DNA from: Mycoplasmopsis phocirhinis
GTDB taxonomy: Bacteria > Bacillota_I > Bacilli_A > Mycoplasmatales > Metamycoplasmataceae
Direction: 5' to 3'
DNA: 64,000 nt
Assembly (NCBI RefSeq): GCF_004216495.1
Contig: NZ_CP034841.1
Span: forward strand, 496,001 to 560,000
The notes beneath the pieces were generated by a model. It saw nothing but the letters and a program-made list of their open reading frames with translations, was not told the origin of the DNA and did not search any database. Shown piece by piece: positions 20,741 to 32,355 of this stretch (position 1 is the stretch's first letter; every line of letters begins with the position of its first letter). The translations under genes were made by a program, and so were the position numbers.

Positions 20741-22357
20741 CTAATTATTTTTATTTGTTCAAACAGCATCTAAAAAAAAGTCAAATAAAGGGTTTGATTT
20801 AACAACTCTTGTGCTAAATTCAGGGTGGTATTGAACACCTAAATAAAATGGATGATTTTTTACTTCGCATATTTCAGCTACTTTTAAATCCGGATGAATG
20901 CCGGAAAATTTAAAATAAGTGTCTTCTAATGAATTGCGATATTTATCGCTAACTTCATAACGGTGGCGATGTCTTTCGTAAAAGATATTATCGCCGTAAA
21001 TTTTCGCAGCTAAGGTATTTGCTAAAGCCTGAATTTTGTCTTCACCTAGTCTTAAAGTTCCGCCTAAATTCATCATGTCGCCATTTTCGTAAAAAGGAGT
21101 TAAAACAAATTCCTGAACAATGTCTTTTTCCTTAAATTCTTTACTTGTGGCATTTTTGATTCCTAATATTTGAGCCTGGGCGACAACCATTGCTTGAAAA
21201 CCTAAACATATTCCTAAAGTTGGAATTTTATTTTTTCTTGTATATTTTGCTACTTCTACTTTAGAATTAAAACCGCGAACTCCAAAACCAGGTAATATTA
21301 ACACACCATCAATATTTTTAAATGTATTATCAATGTTTTGCTCATTGATAGTTGAAGCATCTATTAATGTATAATTTAATTTTATATTTAAATGTGCTGC
21401 TGCAATTTTTAGTGATGAAATTATAGATAAATATGCATCTTCAAGTTCAGTATATTTACCAACGAGCAAAACATTTAGTTCTTTATTTCTTTTTGCTAAA
21501 TATTTTTGAATAAAATTATTTCAATCTTCATTAGCATTATCTATAATTGGCCTTTTAATGTTAAAATGCTCAAAAATCAACTTTATAATGCCAGATTTTT
21601 CTAAAAACAATGGTATTTCGTAAATATTGGCTTTATCTGGAATATTGATAACATTTTGGGGTTTGATAAATGCACTTTCGCTAATTTTTTTTATAATCGA
21701 AGTGTCAACTCCTTGCTGTGAGCGTAATAATAATATATTAGGATTAATTCCAAATGAACGCAATGAAGCTATAGAAACTTGACTAGGCTTGGATTTATAT
21801 TCTTTCGAGGCACTTAAATATGGAATGAATGCTAAATGAGCGAATAAAACATCTTGGGGGTATAAATTTGCAAATTTAGATATTGCATAAATATAAGGAT
21901 TCGACTCTAAATCTCCAACAGTTCCACCAATTTCGATCAACATAAAATCACATTTATTTTTTGTGGCTTGACTTAAAATAATATTAATAATTTCATCCAC
22001 CACATGTGGCACGATTTGAACTGTTTTACCCAAAAATTCACCACGCCGTTCTTTTTCAAAAATTCTTGTGAATATACGTCCAGTGGTGAAATTTGAATCT
22101 TTAGTTAGTTTAATATCAATAAAACGTTCATAATGGCCTAGATCGAGGTCGGTTTCACCGCCATCACTTGTTACAAAAACTTCACCATGTTCAATTGGGT
22201 TCATTACTCCTGGGTCAATATTTAAGTATGGGTCTAATTTTAAAACAAAGATGCTAAATCCCTGGGCTTTTAATAAATTGCCAATACTTGCAGCACTTAC
22301 ACCTTTACCTAAACCACTCAATACTCCTCCAGTTGTAAAAATAAATTTAGTTTGCAT
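20741..22357 (-). CDS. pyrG: CTP synthase
   Basis: The protein has 538 residues with TGA-encoded Trp in the interdomain and C-terminal parts. It makes CTP from UTP, ATP and glutamine. The synthetase domain shows FTTGGVLSGLGKGVSAAS, the long KLDPYLNIDPG motif and DGGETDLDLGHYERF. The glutaminase domain has the nucleophile Cys in GICLGFQAM and the His/Glu pair in YHPEFST. AGGAGA lies before the ATG. It is convergent with rsmI. Confidence 0.97.
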
Positions 22358-22416
22358 ACATCTCCTAAAATCTAAAAATATAAATATATTATAAACAAGG
22401 TCATTTTCACAATAAC

Positions 22417-22438
22417 AAAAAAAGCCCGAAAAGGGGGC
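22417..22438 (-). terminator. Terminator of the tRNA operon
   Basis: GCCC-CCTTTTC-GGGC followed by T7 on the minus strand, 12 nt past the tRNA-Phe CCA end. Confidence 0.88.
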
Positions 22439-22450
22439 GATTTAATCATA

Positions 22451-22526
22451 TGGTGGCTCCGGCAGGAATCGAACCAGCGACACACGGAGCTTCAATCCGT
22501 TGCTCTACCTACTGAGCTACAGAGCC
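22451..22526 (-). tRNA. tRNA-Phe (GAA)
   Basis: A 76-nt cloverleaf, acceptor GGCTCTG / CGGAGCC, anticodon loop TTGAAGC, encoded CCA. It is the last tRNA of the operon. Confidence 0.97.
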
Positions 22527-22530
22527 ACAA

Positions 22531-22606
22531 TGGCGGTCCAGACGGGGATCGAACCCGCGATCTCCTCCGTGACAGGGAGGCGTATTAACCACTTTACCAC
22601 TGGACC
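22531..22606 (-). tRNA. tRNA-Asp (GTC)
   Basis: A 76-nt cloverleaf, acceptor GGTCCAG / CTGGACC, discriminator G, anticodon loop CTGTCAC, encoded CCA. Confidence 0.97.
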
Positions 22607-22609
22607 ATT

Positions 22610-22686
22610 TGGTGGCGGAGGTTGGACTTGAACCAACGACCTCAGGGTTATGAGCCCTGCGAGATACCTAACTTCTCCACTCCGCG
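22610..22686 (-). tRNA. Initiator tRNA-fMet (CAT)
   Basis: A 77-nt cloverleaf. Initiator identity comes from the unpaired 1-72 position (C1 opposite C72), three G-C pairs in the anticodon stem (CAGGG / CCCTG), and A11-T24 in the D stem. Anticodon loop CTCATAA, encoded CCA. Most bacterial initiators have C1-A72; here it is C-C. Confidence 0.95.
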
Positions 22687-22721
22687 ATGTGATAAGTTTT
22701 TTTTAGTGCCATAACAGCAAA

Positions 22722-22814
22722 TGGCGGGTGATGAGGGATTTGAACCCCCGCGGGCCGTGAAGCCCCTGCTAGTTTTCAAGACTAGTCCCTTCAGCCGGAC
22801 TTGGGTAATCACCC
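22722..22814 (-). tRNA. tRNA-Ser (TGA)
   Basis: A 93-nt class II tRNA with a long variable arm (GCAGGGGCTTCACGGCCCGC region). Acceptor GGGTGAT / ATCACCC, discriminator G, anticodon loop CTTGAAA, encoded CCA. Confidence 0.96.
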
Positions 22815-22815
22815 G

Positions 22816-22891
22816 TGGTGGACCTAACTGGATTCGAACCGGTAACCGACCGGTTATGAGCCGGTTGCTCTAACCGTTGAGCTATAGGTCC
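22816..22891 (-). tRNA. tRNA-Ile2 (CAT, lysidine-modified)
   Basis: A 76-nt cloverleaf with anticodon CAT, acceptor GGACCTA / TAGGTCC and loop CTCATAA. It resembles Bacillus tRNA-Ile2 (GGACCTT..., GGCTCATAACC) rather than elongator Met, so the C34 should be modified to lysidine by TilS to read AUA. Confidence 0.85.
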
Positions 22892-22917
22892 ATAACAGTT
22901 AGATGTGTTCCATATAA

Positions 22918-22994
22918 TGGTAGCGTCGAAGAGAGTCGAACTCTTGACCTTCCGGGTATGAACCGGATGCTCTAACCAACTGAGCTACAACGCC
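22918..22994 (-). tRNA. Elongator tRNA-Met (CAT)
   Basis: A 77-nt cloverleaf with anticodon CAT, loop TTCATAC, and a G1-T72 wobble (GGCGTTG / CGACGCT), as in Bacillus elongator tRNA-Met. Third CAT tRNA of this operon. Confidence 0.87.
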
Positions 22995-22998
22995 ATAA

Positions 22999-23075
22999 TG
23001 GTGGAGGATATGGGATTCGAACCCACCACCCCTTGCGTGCAAGGCAAGTGCTCTAGCCAAATGAGCTAATCCCCC
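22999..23075 (-). tRNA. tRNA-Ala (TGC)
   Basis: A 77-nt cloverleaf, acceptor GGGGGAT / ATCCTCC, anticodon loop CTTGCAC, encoded CCA. Confidence 0.96.
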
Positions 23076-23077
23076 GA

Positions 23078-23154
23078 TGGTGAAGAAGACAGGATTTGAA
23101 CCTGCGACCACTTGGTCCCAAACCAAGCGCTCTACCAAGCTGAGCTACTTCTCC
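23078..23154 (-). tRNA. tRNA-Pro (TGG)
   Basis: A 77-nt cloverleaf, acceptor GGAGAAG / CTTCTTC, anticodon loop TTTGGGA, encoded CCA. First tRNA of the operon, nearest the promoter. Confidence 0.96.
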
Positions 23155-23184
23155 GCTGGTATGCTTTCTATTAAAAGCAAGATT

Positions 23185-23193
23185 ATTATATCA
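23185..23193 (-). promoter_or_regulatory. Extended -10 promoter of the tRNA operon
   Basis: On the minus strand TG-A-TATAAT (an extended -10) lies about 30 nt before tRNA-Pro. A clear -35 at normal spacing is not seen. Confidence 0.6.
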
Positions 23194-23261
23194 TAATTTG
23201 CTTATACAAAAGTTTTTTTAAAAAATTTTTTTATTATTAATAATGAGCATAATTTAAATTA

Positions 23262-23306
23262 AAAAAACGAGCTAAAAACACTAAAATTAGTATTTTTTTG
23301 CTCGTA
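23262..23306 (-). terminator. Terminator of the transglutaminase lipoprotein gene
   Basis: An outer stem ACGAGC / GCTCGT with an inner ACTAA / TTAGT stem, followed by T7 on the minus strand. Confidence 0.75.
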
Positions 23307-23315
23307 AATAAGATT

Positions 23316-25385
23316 TTAATTAAATTTGTATTTAAAATTATGTAATTTAGCATAGTCGTCAACATATTCGTTGTAACCATTTGTAATTAAAGTAATGTTT
23401 TTTATTTTTAAAAAAGCCTGAGATGAAATTTTTTTTATTGTGTTGGGTATATATACATTTTTTAATTTAGGCAGTGAATTAAATGTAAAATCTGGTATAT
23501 TTTCAATACCTTGCTCTAAATAAATTTCTTCAACAAAATCTTTAAATGAAAATTCTTGTCCAATTAAAATGGTTGAAGGATGCACATAAATATGTGTAAT
23601 TCCAGCCGGAACTGAAACTAACTGTGAAAAATCATTATTGTATAAAAGTCCTTTATAAGAAGCAAATGAATAATTACCTGGTTGAACTTGAATAGATTTA
23701 AGAAAAGGAGAATTAAATAATTCTTTACCATCTTTTAATGTTTTTGTATATTTTGATAAAGTGATATTTTTGTTTAAATAACCAAGTGGTGTTGCTAAAA
23801 TTTGTGATAAATCTTTGTTATATAAAGCGGAATCAAACGAAGCATAAAAGCTATTTTGTTCATCGACTTCAAAACTTTCTAAATTTGCTAACATACCCTG
23901 ATATTCGATGTTAGTAACATATTTTCCAATTTTTAGCGTTTTTAAGTTACTGTTATTTAGCAGAGTATTAGATATATTTTCAATTTTAATTGCGTCTAAA
24001 ATATTTGGTGCTTCAACATTTTTAACATTAGCATCTTTAATTGATAAACCTTTTCAATATTCGTATTGAATTTCGTTATGACTTAAAGTGTAATTTAACA
24101 TTCTTATTACTCGGTGGTCATTTGAAATTTCTTGTGAATTGAGTCTAAAATATCTTTTTTGTAGTGCTCCTCATGTTGCGTCAGAATAAAACCATTCTTG
24201 TGTTTCAGGGTCTTCGATTAATACTCATTGATGATCACCTGCTGATGATCAACCTATAACCATAACTGAATTAACACCAATTAAATCTAACATTTCCTTG
24301 TATAAATTACTATAACCACCACAAACAGCATATCTATATTGAATAATTTCTCACGGATTAATACGCGGCGCATTTTTACCCGATGCGTATTTTACATTCG
24401 CTGTTATTCAATCAAATATAGCACGAATTTGTTCTTTTTTGCTCATTGATTCTTTAATAATTGTGTGATATAAAAAATTCTTAACTTTTTCTCTTTGTTC
24501 GTTAGTATAACCGATTTCACTAAATTTTTCAACAAAACCATTACCACCAAATTTTAAAAAATTAATAACCTGGTCATTTATGAATGTGTTTTGTGGATTA
24601 TCACGACGATTTTTTTCTTTTAATGATGCACTAATTGCTTCTATTTGGGGATAATTAACTAATAAATTGTTTTGTTGTTGTTCTTTTTTTTGAGTTAATT
24701 TATTGTAATTATCTCCTGCTCAATTTGGCTTTAGATCTTCAAGATCGCTAAGTGAATTTTTAAGATCTTTAATTTGGTTAAAACGCAAGGTTAAATTATT
24801 ATAGTATTCGTTTAAATTTTTTGTATAAATTTGTTCATCTGAATTAAACATAGGTAAGTCGAAATTAGCGATTTCGTTTTCGAGTAAATCGTTTACTTCT
24901 TCATATTTATATTGAGCTTCTTGTTTAGTAGTTAACAAATAATTATTTAGTTCATTTTTTAAATCAATAAGTTTTAACTTTAAATTTTCAATCAATGCAA
25001 TATTATTTTGTTTATTATCATCATGTTGATTGATATTTGTATTGGTGTTTGTAGTTGTATTTTGTGTTTGCTGTTGAGTTGAATTATTTTTCTCGTTTTT
25101 AATATCAGAATTATTTTGTGTTTTTATAGAATCATTTGTTGGAGGTTGAGGATTAATATTTTTTTGTGTTATTTGTTTATTGTTTTCACTCGTATGGTTT
25201 TGGTTTTTGATGGTAGCATTTTTTTGTTGTAGATTGTTTTGATCTTTATTTTGCTCGTTATTTTTTGGAGTTTCTTTTTGCTCGTTTCTATTAAATTCAT
25301 TGTTTTTAGCACACGAAAATACCGCTAAACTTAAGGCAAAATTTAAAGGTGCTACAAATAGTATTTTTTTTAATTTTTTTCTCAT
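23316..25385 (-). CDS. Surface lipoprotein with transglutaminase-like and BspA-type leucine-rich repeats
   Basis: The protein has 689 residues. The start MRKKLKKILFVA was chosen because it gives a prolipoprotein signal with lipobox AVFSC. Residues 25-110 are a Gln/Asn/Thr/Lys-rich spacer and then a coiled-coil-like stretch. The middle contains a transglutaminase-like (papain-fold) core: Cys in YAVCGGYSNLYKEML, His in GDHQWVLIEDP, Asp in YSDATW. The C-terminal roughly 200 residues show LRR_5 (BspA-like) units such as LKNVYIPNTIKKISSQAF. It would be lipid-anchored outside the cell, either a protease/cross-linking enzyme or a peptide binder. The substrate is unknown. Confidence 0.85.
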
Positions 25386-25440
25386 ATATGCCTCATTTGT
25401 ATTTTTTATCATAACAAAAAAACAGGAAAACCTGTTAAAT

Positions 25441-26796
25441 TTATTTTTGAATTGCAAATTCTACTAATGTATCAAGTAAAACTCCCATAGGTTTGCCTTT
25501 AATGTCAGCTGTACCCGCAATATCACAATGTATATAAGCGACATCATTTGTGAATTGTTTTAAAAACATCGCTGCGGTGTTATGATCAGAAGTTTCAACG
25601 ATATTATAATTGTTTAAATCTGCGACAATACTTGCAGTATTTGGCTCATGAAAATCATCATGTAAAGGCATTCTTCATACTTTCTCACGTGCTATTTTGG
25701 CTGATTTTTCAAATATTTCTCAATTGTTTTCATCTGTTGATCAAATACCTGAATATTCTGATCCTAATGTTCTTGACATTGCCCCTGTTAGAGTTGCGAC
25801 ATCAATTAAAGTAGTTGCTTTTAAAACTGTTGCTGCATAATATAAACCATCAGCTAAAACTAAACGACCTTCAGCGTCTGTGTCTGTAACCTCAACAGAA
25901 ATTCCTGCCATTGATTCATATACATTTTCTGGTAAAGAAGCATCACCATCTTGACGATTATCAGTTATACACATTACAGCCACTAAATTTTTCTTAATTT
26001 TTAATTCGGCGGCAGTTTTAACTGTATAAGCAGCAATTACTGAACCAGACATATCATATTTCATTCCTTCCATATGATAGCCTTTAGTATTCATTCCTCC
26101 AGTATCAAAAGTTATACCTTTACCTATATATGCGATTTTTTCGTTTGAATCTGGAGCACCATTATACTCAATCACAACTACACGTGGCGCGTGTGTAGAA
26201 CCTTTATTAACAGATAAAAGTAACCCCATCCCTAGATCGCTAATTTCGTTTTTTTTCAACACAGTGATTTTTAAATCACTATTTTGTTCAAATTCATCTT
26301 TAATAACATCCGCCAACATTTCAGAATTTAAGTAATTTTCAGGCATTACTTGTAAATTTCTGATTGAGTTTTTATTTAATGCGATTATTGCGTATTTTTG
26401 AGCAATTTCGGTGTATGAAGCATCTGGCAATAAAAAGGTAAATTGTTTTTTTTGCGGTGCTTCTTTTTTCTTATTAAATAGAATTGCTTCATAAAAAAAT
26501 ATTTTTGAATAAAATGCTTTAATAACTGCATCCATATCTAACTTATCCGAAACAAAAGTTTTAAGATCTATTTGATAATTACGATTGGCATTTATTACAA
26601 ATTCGTCAATAAAATTTAATAATTGTTCGTAATTTAAGTCATTTTCTACATAAATATATGCTTCTTTGTTGTTAATAAATTCAGTTATTGAACCGTTTTT
26701 TGTTGAAATTTGAGGCTTAATCTCGCTTTGATTTGAACCTAAAATTGCTTTTAAAATGAAATTTTCATTTCTAAATGTTGAATAATATTTTTTCAT
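25441..26796 (-). CDS. pepA: Leucyl aminopeptidase (M17 family)
   Basis: The protein has 451 residues with one internal TGA-Trp. The M17 metal-binding signature is present: GKGITFDTGGMNTKG...MKYDMSGS and TDTDAEGRLVLADGLYYA. It is a cytosolic hexameric peptidase that removes N-terminal residues from peptides, part of amino acid salvage. In most homologues the signature is FDSGG and NTDAEGR; here it is FDTGG and DTDAEGR. The N-terminal 130 residues are divergent. Confidence 0.93.
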
Positions 26797-27561
26797 TATT
26801 CCTCCTAATGTAAATATTATTATATATGAGTGCCGGATATAAATTAAGTTAAATTCAATTTAATATATTTTTCCTTATTTTTAAATTCAGATTATTTTTT
26901 GTATTTTATTTATATGAAAATAAATAACATTTTATTTAAAAATATTGTAATTAATTATTTTAAATTTTTAATTAAAACAACCTCTATTGATGTATTACGT
27001 TGGCCAAGTGAATTAAATCAATACCAAATTAGAATAATTATTTATTGATCTACAGAATTCTTTTTTCACAGTTTAGGCTTAAAACGTAAATTTTTTAATT
27101 TAGACAAAAATTATGATGTCTATAAATTTTTCTATCAAATTATTCATAATATTATTGATTTTGATTGAATTTATACAAAATTATTAAAGAAACAACGATC
27201 AAATTTTTTAAAGAAAATAAAAGCAATATTATTTTTTTTGTCAAAATTAAAAACCAATCAAATATTTAACTGATTTAAATTTAAACCTTTCAAAAACGAA
27301 AACGGTACTTATAATCATAGTGAATGTATATTGTTAAGTGATTGAAATGATACTTATCAAATAGTTTTACTTTGCAAAATAGGCAATAAATATCATTTGG
27401 ACATTAATAAACATCGTTCGATTTATTGAAATGAATTACGCAACTGTATCAATGTTGTTGTGATACCAATTTCACTTAAATTGGTTGCAAAAAATAAAAT
27501 AAATACAATGAATTTATTCAAAGTTAATTGAAGTTTTCAAAATTTCAAACAAAATAAAAAA

Positions 27562-27578
27562 TGAGCTTTAAATGCTCA

Positions 27579-27580
<2 letters not shown>
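27562..27580 (-). terminator. Terminator of gap
   Basis: The stem ATGAGC / GCTCAT followed by T6 on the minus strand adjoins the gap stop codon. Confidence 0.8.
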
Positions 27581-28667
<1,087 letters not shown>

Positions 28668-28737
28668 TTAAGAATTATTTCCATAAATAACGCTTTTTTT
28701 GGTCATCTTTTTTATTAATTGAAATTTGTAAAATAAA

Positions 28738-28755
28738 AATCCCTAAAAGGGGATT
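28738..28755 (-). terminator. Terminator of the cytidylyltransferase-aminotransferase gene
   Basis: AATCCC / GGGATT stem with a T5 tail on the minus strand, a few nt after the stop codon. Confidence 0.85.
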
Positions 28756-28759
28756 ATAA

Positions 28760-30571
28760 TTAAGTGATTTTAGCAAAATGTATATTTTCTTTAATTGCAT
28801 CGATTAATAATTTTGCTTTAGGCATATCAATAACATTTGGAATACCAATTCTTACTTGTGTTTGTTGACGACCGTTACGTCCTACTTCAAAATAAATATT
28901 AGATTTATATTCAATTGTGTTTCTTAATATTTCAGCATTATAGTTTTTTGGTGTGTTCATCACTAATAATCCATGAGTTATATTTTCACCTTTAACTACA
29001 TCACTAAAACCAAGTTTAATTAATTCATCACGAATATAATTGTAAATTAATTTTTTTTCTTTTCTAATTGCATCTATTGTTTGATTTTTAATAACTCTAA
29101 TTGCTGCATTCATCGCAACTAAAATAGCACTTGCGGGTGTATATGGAGTTGATTTTTGTTCATAGTAATATTTAACATAGGCTGGAATATCAAAATAGAA
29201 TTTAAAGTTAGTATTTTGTTTAGCACTTTCAATAGCTCTTTGCGATAGCACGATACAACTTAAGCCAGGCATTAAACAAAATGCTTTTCCACTTGTGGCT
29301 ATAACTGCATCTAAACCTCATTCGTCAAATTTAACATCATCATGAATAAATGATGAAACAGTATCGACAATAAATAAAGATTCACTTGCGTATTTTTTAA
29401 CAATTTTTGATAATTTTTCAATATCGTGCAGTACACCTGTTGAAGTTTCGTGGTGTGTGACAAAGATTGATTTAAATTTATTATTTTTTAGAGTTGTTTG
29501 AATTTGATCAAAATCAAATGTTTTGCCATCAGCAAAACTAATTGTGGTTAATGTCTCATTAAGACCTAATCTTTGTAAAAGAATTTTAAATCTTTTGCCA
29601 AAATCACCTGCTTCGATCAAAAGGACATTTTCGCCTTTTTGGGCTAAATTAACAACAATTGCTTCCATTGCGCCTGTGGCTGATGAAGTTATAAATAAAG
29701 GTAGAGCACTTTGTGTTTTAAATAGTTCGCGAATTAATTTAGTTGTATCTTCTAAATAATATTTAAATAATTGTGAGCGATGGTGTAAAACACACTGGCT
29801 CAATATATCATTAACTTCGTTGTAATTATTAATTGGACCGGGCGTAAATAATAAAGTTGTGGCATGGTTGCGATATCTTGAATCTAAATTTTGTAAATCT
29901 TCAAAAGTATCTAATTCACGAATTTCGATGTTATTAATTTCAAAATGTTTGAATTTTGTATTGAGTGTTCATAAAAAAGATTCAAAATAGTTATTAGGAT
30001 AATTTTTATAATATTCGGCAAGATTTTGTCGCATTTGTTCAGCAGTTGTAGCATCAATAAACAATAAACCAGATCATATATTTTTCATAAATGAATCTTT
30101 AACTAAATGGTGAGAAATGATATTTTGGTTAGCATCAATTTTATACATTCACTCAGGTTTATGTTCATGTCCTTTGATACTGAATGCTATTGAACAGTTC
30201 GTGTTATTAATTTGTGGCACTAGCTTGCTAAAAATATTTTCATTAAAATATAAATCACCTTCAACATATAATGTGTCATTAAAACTATCACGAGCGTATC
30301 ATAAACTACTAATATTGTTAGCTATATCAAAATCAGGGTTTTCAATTAATCTAACATCATATTTTTCAACTAAATAAGTAAATTGCTCTTTAAAATAACC
30401 AACCACAATTGAAATATTTTTGATTCCAACTTGCTGCAAAAATTTAATATTTCGCTCAATTATTGGCTCGCCATGAACTTGAACTAATGGTTTAGGTAAA
30501 TATTGAGTTAGTGGTGCCATTCTTGTACCTTTACCAGCCGCAAAAATAACAACATTTTTTATTTTTTTCAT
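28760..30571 (-). CDS. Fused nucleotidyltransferase (PntC/LicC-like) and class V aminotransferase (AEP transaminase-like)
   Basis: One frame of 603 residues. Residues 1-235 are a sugar/alcohol-phosphate nucleotidyltransferase: IFAAGKGTRMAPLT (NTP loop), PKPLVQVHGEPIIER, and NPDFDIANNISSLWYAR, which is typical of LicC and PntC cytidylyltransferases. From about residue 240, LLFTPGPINNYNEV starts a class V, PLP-dependent aminotransferase like 2-aminoethylphosphonate-pyruvate transaminase. The PLP lysine is about residue 429 (ATSGKAF), and IVDTVSSF holds the PLP-binding Asp. PntC-transaminase fusions are known from Treponema, where they make CMP-aminoethylphosphonate. Choline-phosphate activation is the main alternative. 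No PEP mutase gene is in the window. Confidence 0.8.
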
Positions 30572-30604
30572 ATTATTCCTTTTTGTACAAAAATATTTTT
30601 GTAA

Positions 30605-30628
30605 AAAATCAACTACCAGTTGATTTTA
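30605..30628 (-). terminator. Terminator of the GT80-like gene
   Basis: AAAATCAACT / AGTTGATTTT stem with a T6 tail on the minus strand; overlaps the stop codon and separates the gene from the fusion gene downstream. Confidence 0.85.
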
Positions 30629-32230
30629 ATTATTTTTAGTTTTGAAAATTTCAGCTTGCTTTAAAACATATTCATTTCATAATTCGTTATTAACAGGATC
30701 ATCAATTTCACTAATTGGAGAAGCTGCTCGTCAAGCGATAATTTTTTTTCCTTCTTGGTCGCGAATGGATATTCCTGTGAATATTAAATCAGCTGTAGTA
30801 TTTTTGCCGCTAATATCTAATATTGCTTTTAAAGCCCCAGTATTCATATCTACAGTTGCTCATTTTTCGAATCATAGACCTTTTTCATTTCCTTCATCAT
30901 TTGCGTGATTTGTTGTTAATTCTTCGGAAGGAATTTGATTATTTAATATTGTTACAAAATTACCAGGTTTTAAAGAGGTATTTAAATTAATCGGGTTATT
31001 AAAATTGGTAGTATGAATACGATCTGTATATTCAATAATTTTATTTTTGTTTACTACGTTTTCAATTCACTTATCTATAACTGAAAAATTAGGGTGTCCT
31101 TTATAATAAATATTATATTGATCTTGATATTTATTAATTACATGAGCTAAAAGATCTTTTTCAATTTTGACATCACCGCCAGAACCTAAAAAAATTATTT
31201 TAGGTTTATTAGCATAAAGTTGTTGGCTTTGTTTTACTTTATCGCGTTCAACACGTCAATCTTGTCTAGAAATTTTATAATAATCTTTACTAAACGGAAT
31301 ACGTTTTTTATTAATATCACGGGCTTGGAAAAATGTGTTTTTAATTCTTCAATCTTTATCTACTGAATATGGGTATACTCTTTTTAATTGTTTATTTTTA
31401 AATTTATCAACTCCATCATGGTCTTCAAAGAAAAAATAAACATTGTCTAATACAGTTGAAAGTGGAATTCAACCTGTGGGACCACTTTCAATATCTTCAA
31501 TGCTAATTTGCTGATTTTTACGATTAAAATCATCAATATCATTGATAAATCTAGTTTCGTATGAAGAAATTATTGAACTAGCTTCGTTTAAACACAAAAA
31601 TTTAACATTTTTAAAAGCAGCTAATTCTAAATATTGTCGAATATAATTTAATTCAGCACTAGAAACTCATAAGTTAATTTTTTTATCAGGGTTTGCAACA
31701 ATAACATCTCGTAATGACTTAATTAAAAAATCTTTATTAGTTCAAAACCGGTTAAAATTATACACGCGAGATTTTTTGTCTTTATCTAAATTGATTGCAC
31801 GCATATTGTGCAATCAATTTTCAAATTTCTCTTTATCTACTGACATTCGACTGTCGCCATAAACAAACTGGGTGAAATGAACTTCACCTTTTGCCATCAT
31901 TGCTAGTCTTAATTGATCTCAAAAAGGTTGAATGCTTGTTGAAATTCCAAACATATTTATATCTGCTTGGTCTAATAGATCACTGACATTATAATGTTCA
32001 TTAATCAAATTATCATCATTGATTTTTAATAATGTGTCAACATTATTTTGTTTTAACGTAATTGGTTTGAATTCGTAATTAATTGTTTTTGTTTGTTTAT
32101 TTAAATCAAAATTATTTTGATTGTAATTAGACACATGAACTTTATAAATTTTATACCCCGCTAAAGAAACTGTAGCCGTTACTAATGTTCCTGTTACCAG
32201 AGTATATGACAAGATATTACGTATTTTCAT
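30626..32230 (-). CDS. Membrane-anchored protein with GT80 sialyltransferase-like region
   Basis: The protein has 534 residues with many TGA-Trp. An N-terminal hydrophobic anchor (ILSYTLVTGTLVTATVSLAGY) lacks a lipobox Cys, so the rest is probably outside. Residues about 105-400 resemble bacterial GT80 sialyltransferases: a strand-helix NLWVSSAELNYIRQYLELAAF, then FFFEDHDG (residues 267-273, cf. the D/E-D/E-G motif), then YNIYYKGHP (HP at 379-380, cf. FKGHP of the family). The segment after KGHP that carries the second sugar-nucleotide site in GT80 is missing; a beta-rich C-terminal domain follows instead. Function is thus inferred weakly; it may be a degenerate or altered transferase. Confidence 0.5.
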
Positions 32231-32334
32231 TTTTCCTCACTTTGTTTGCTTTAATATATTAATTTTAATATAAATTATTGTTAAAATAATAAATTTTAAC
32301 TTTGCTTATTTAATTTGAGTGAATTTAATGAAAA

Positions 32335-32354
32335 AAAGTGTCAAAAGACACTTT
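32335..32354 (-). terminator. Terminator of phosphoketolase
   Basis: AAAGTGTC / GACACTTT stem with a T7 tail on the minus strand, directly after the stop codon. Confidence 0.87.
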
Positions 32355-32355
32355 A

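Noticed and set aside
22899..23138. 79-aa ORF across the tRNA cluster
   Set aside because: Lies entirely on tRNA genes; a coincidental frame.
26820..26840. GAGTGC near pepA as a second CIRCE site
   Set aside because: Only a partial half-site; no matching TTAGCAC arm at the right distance.
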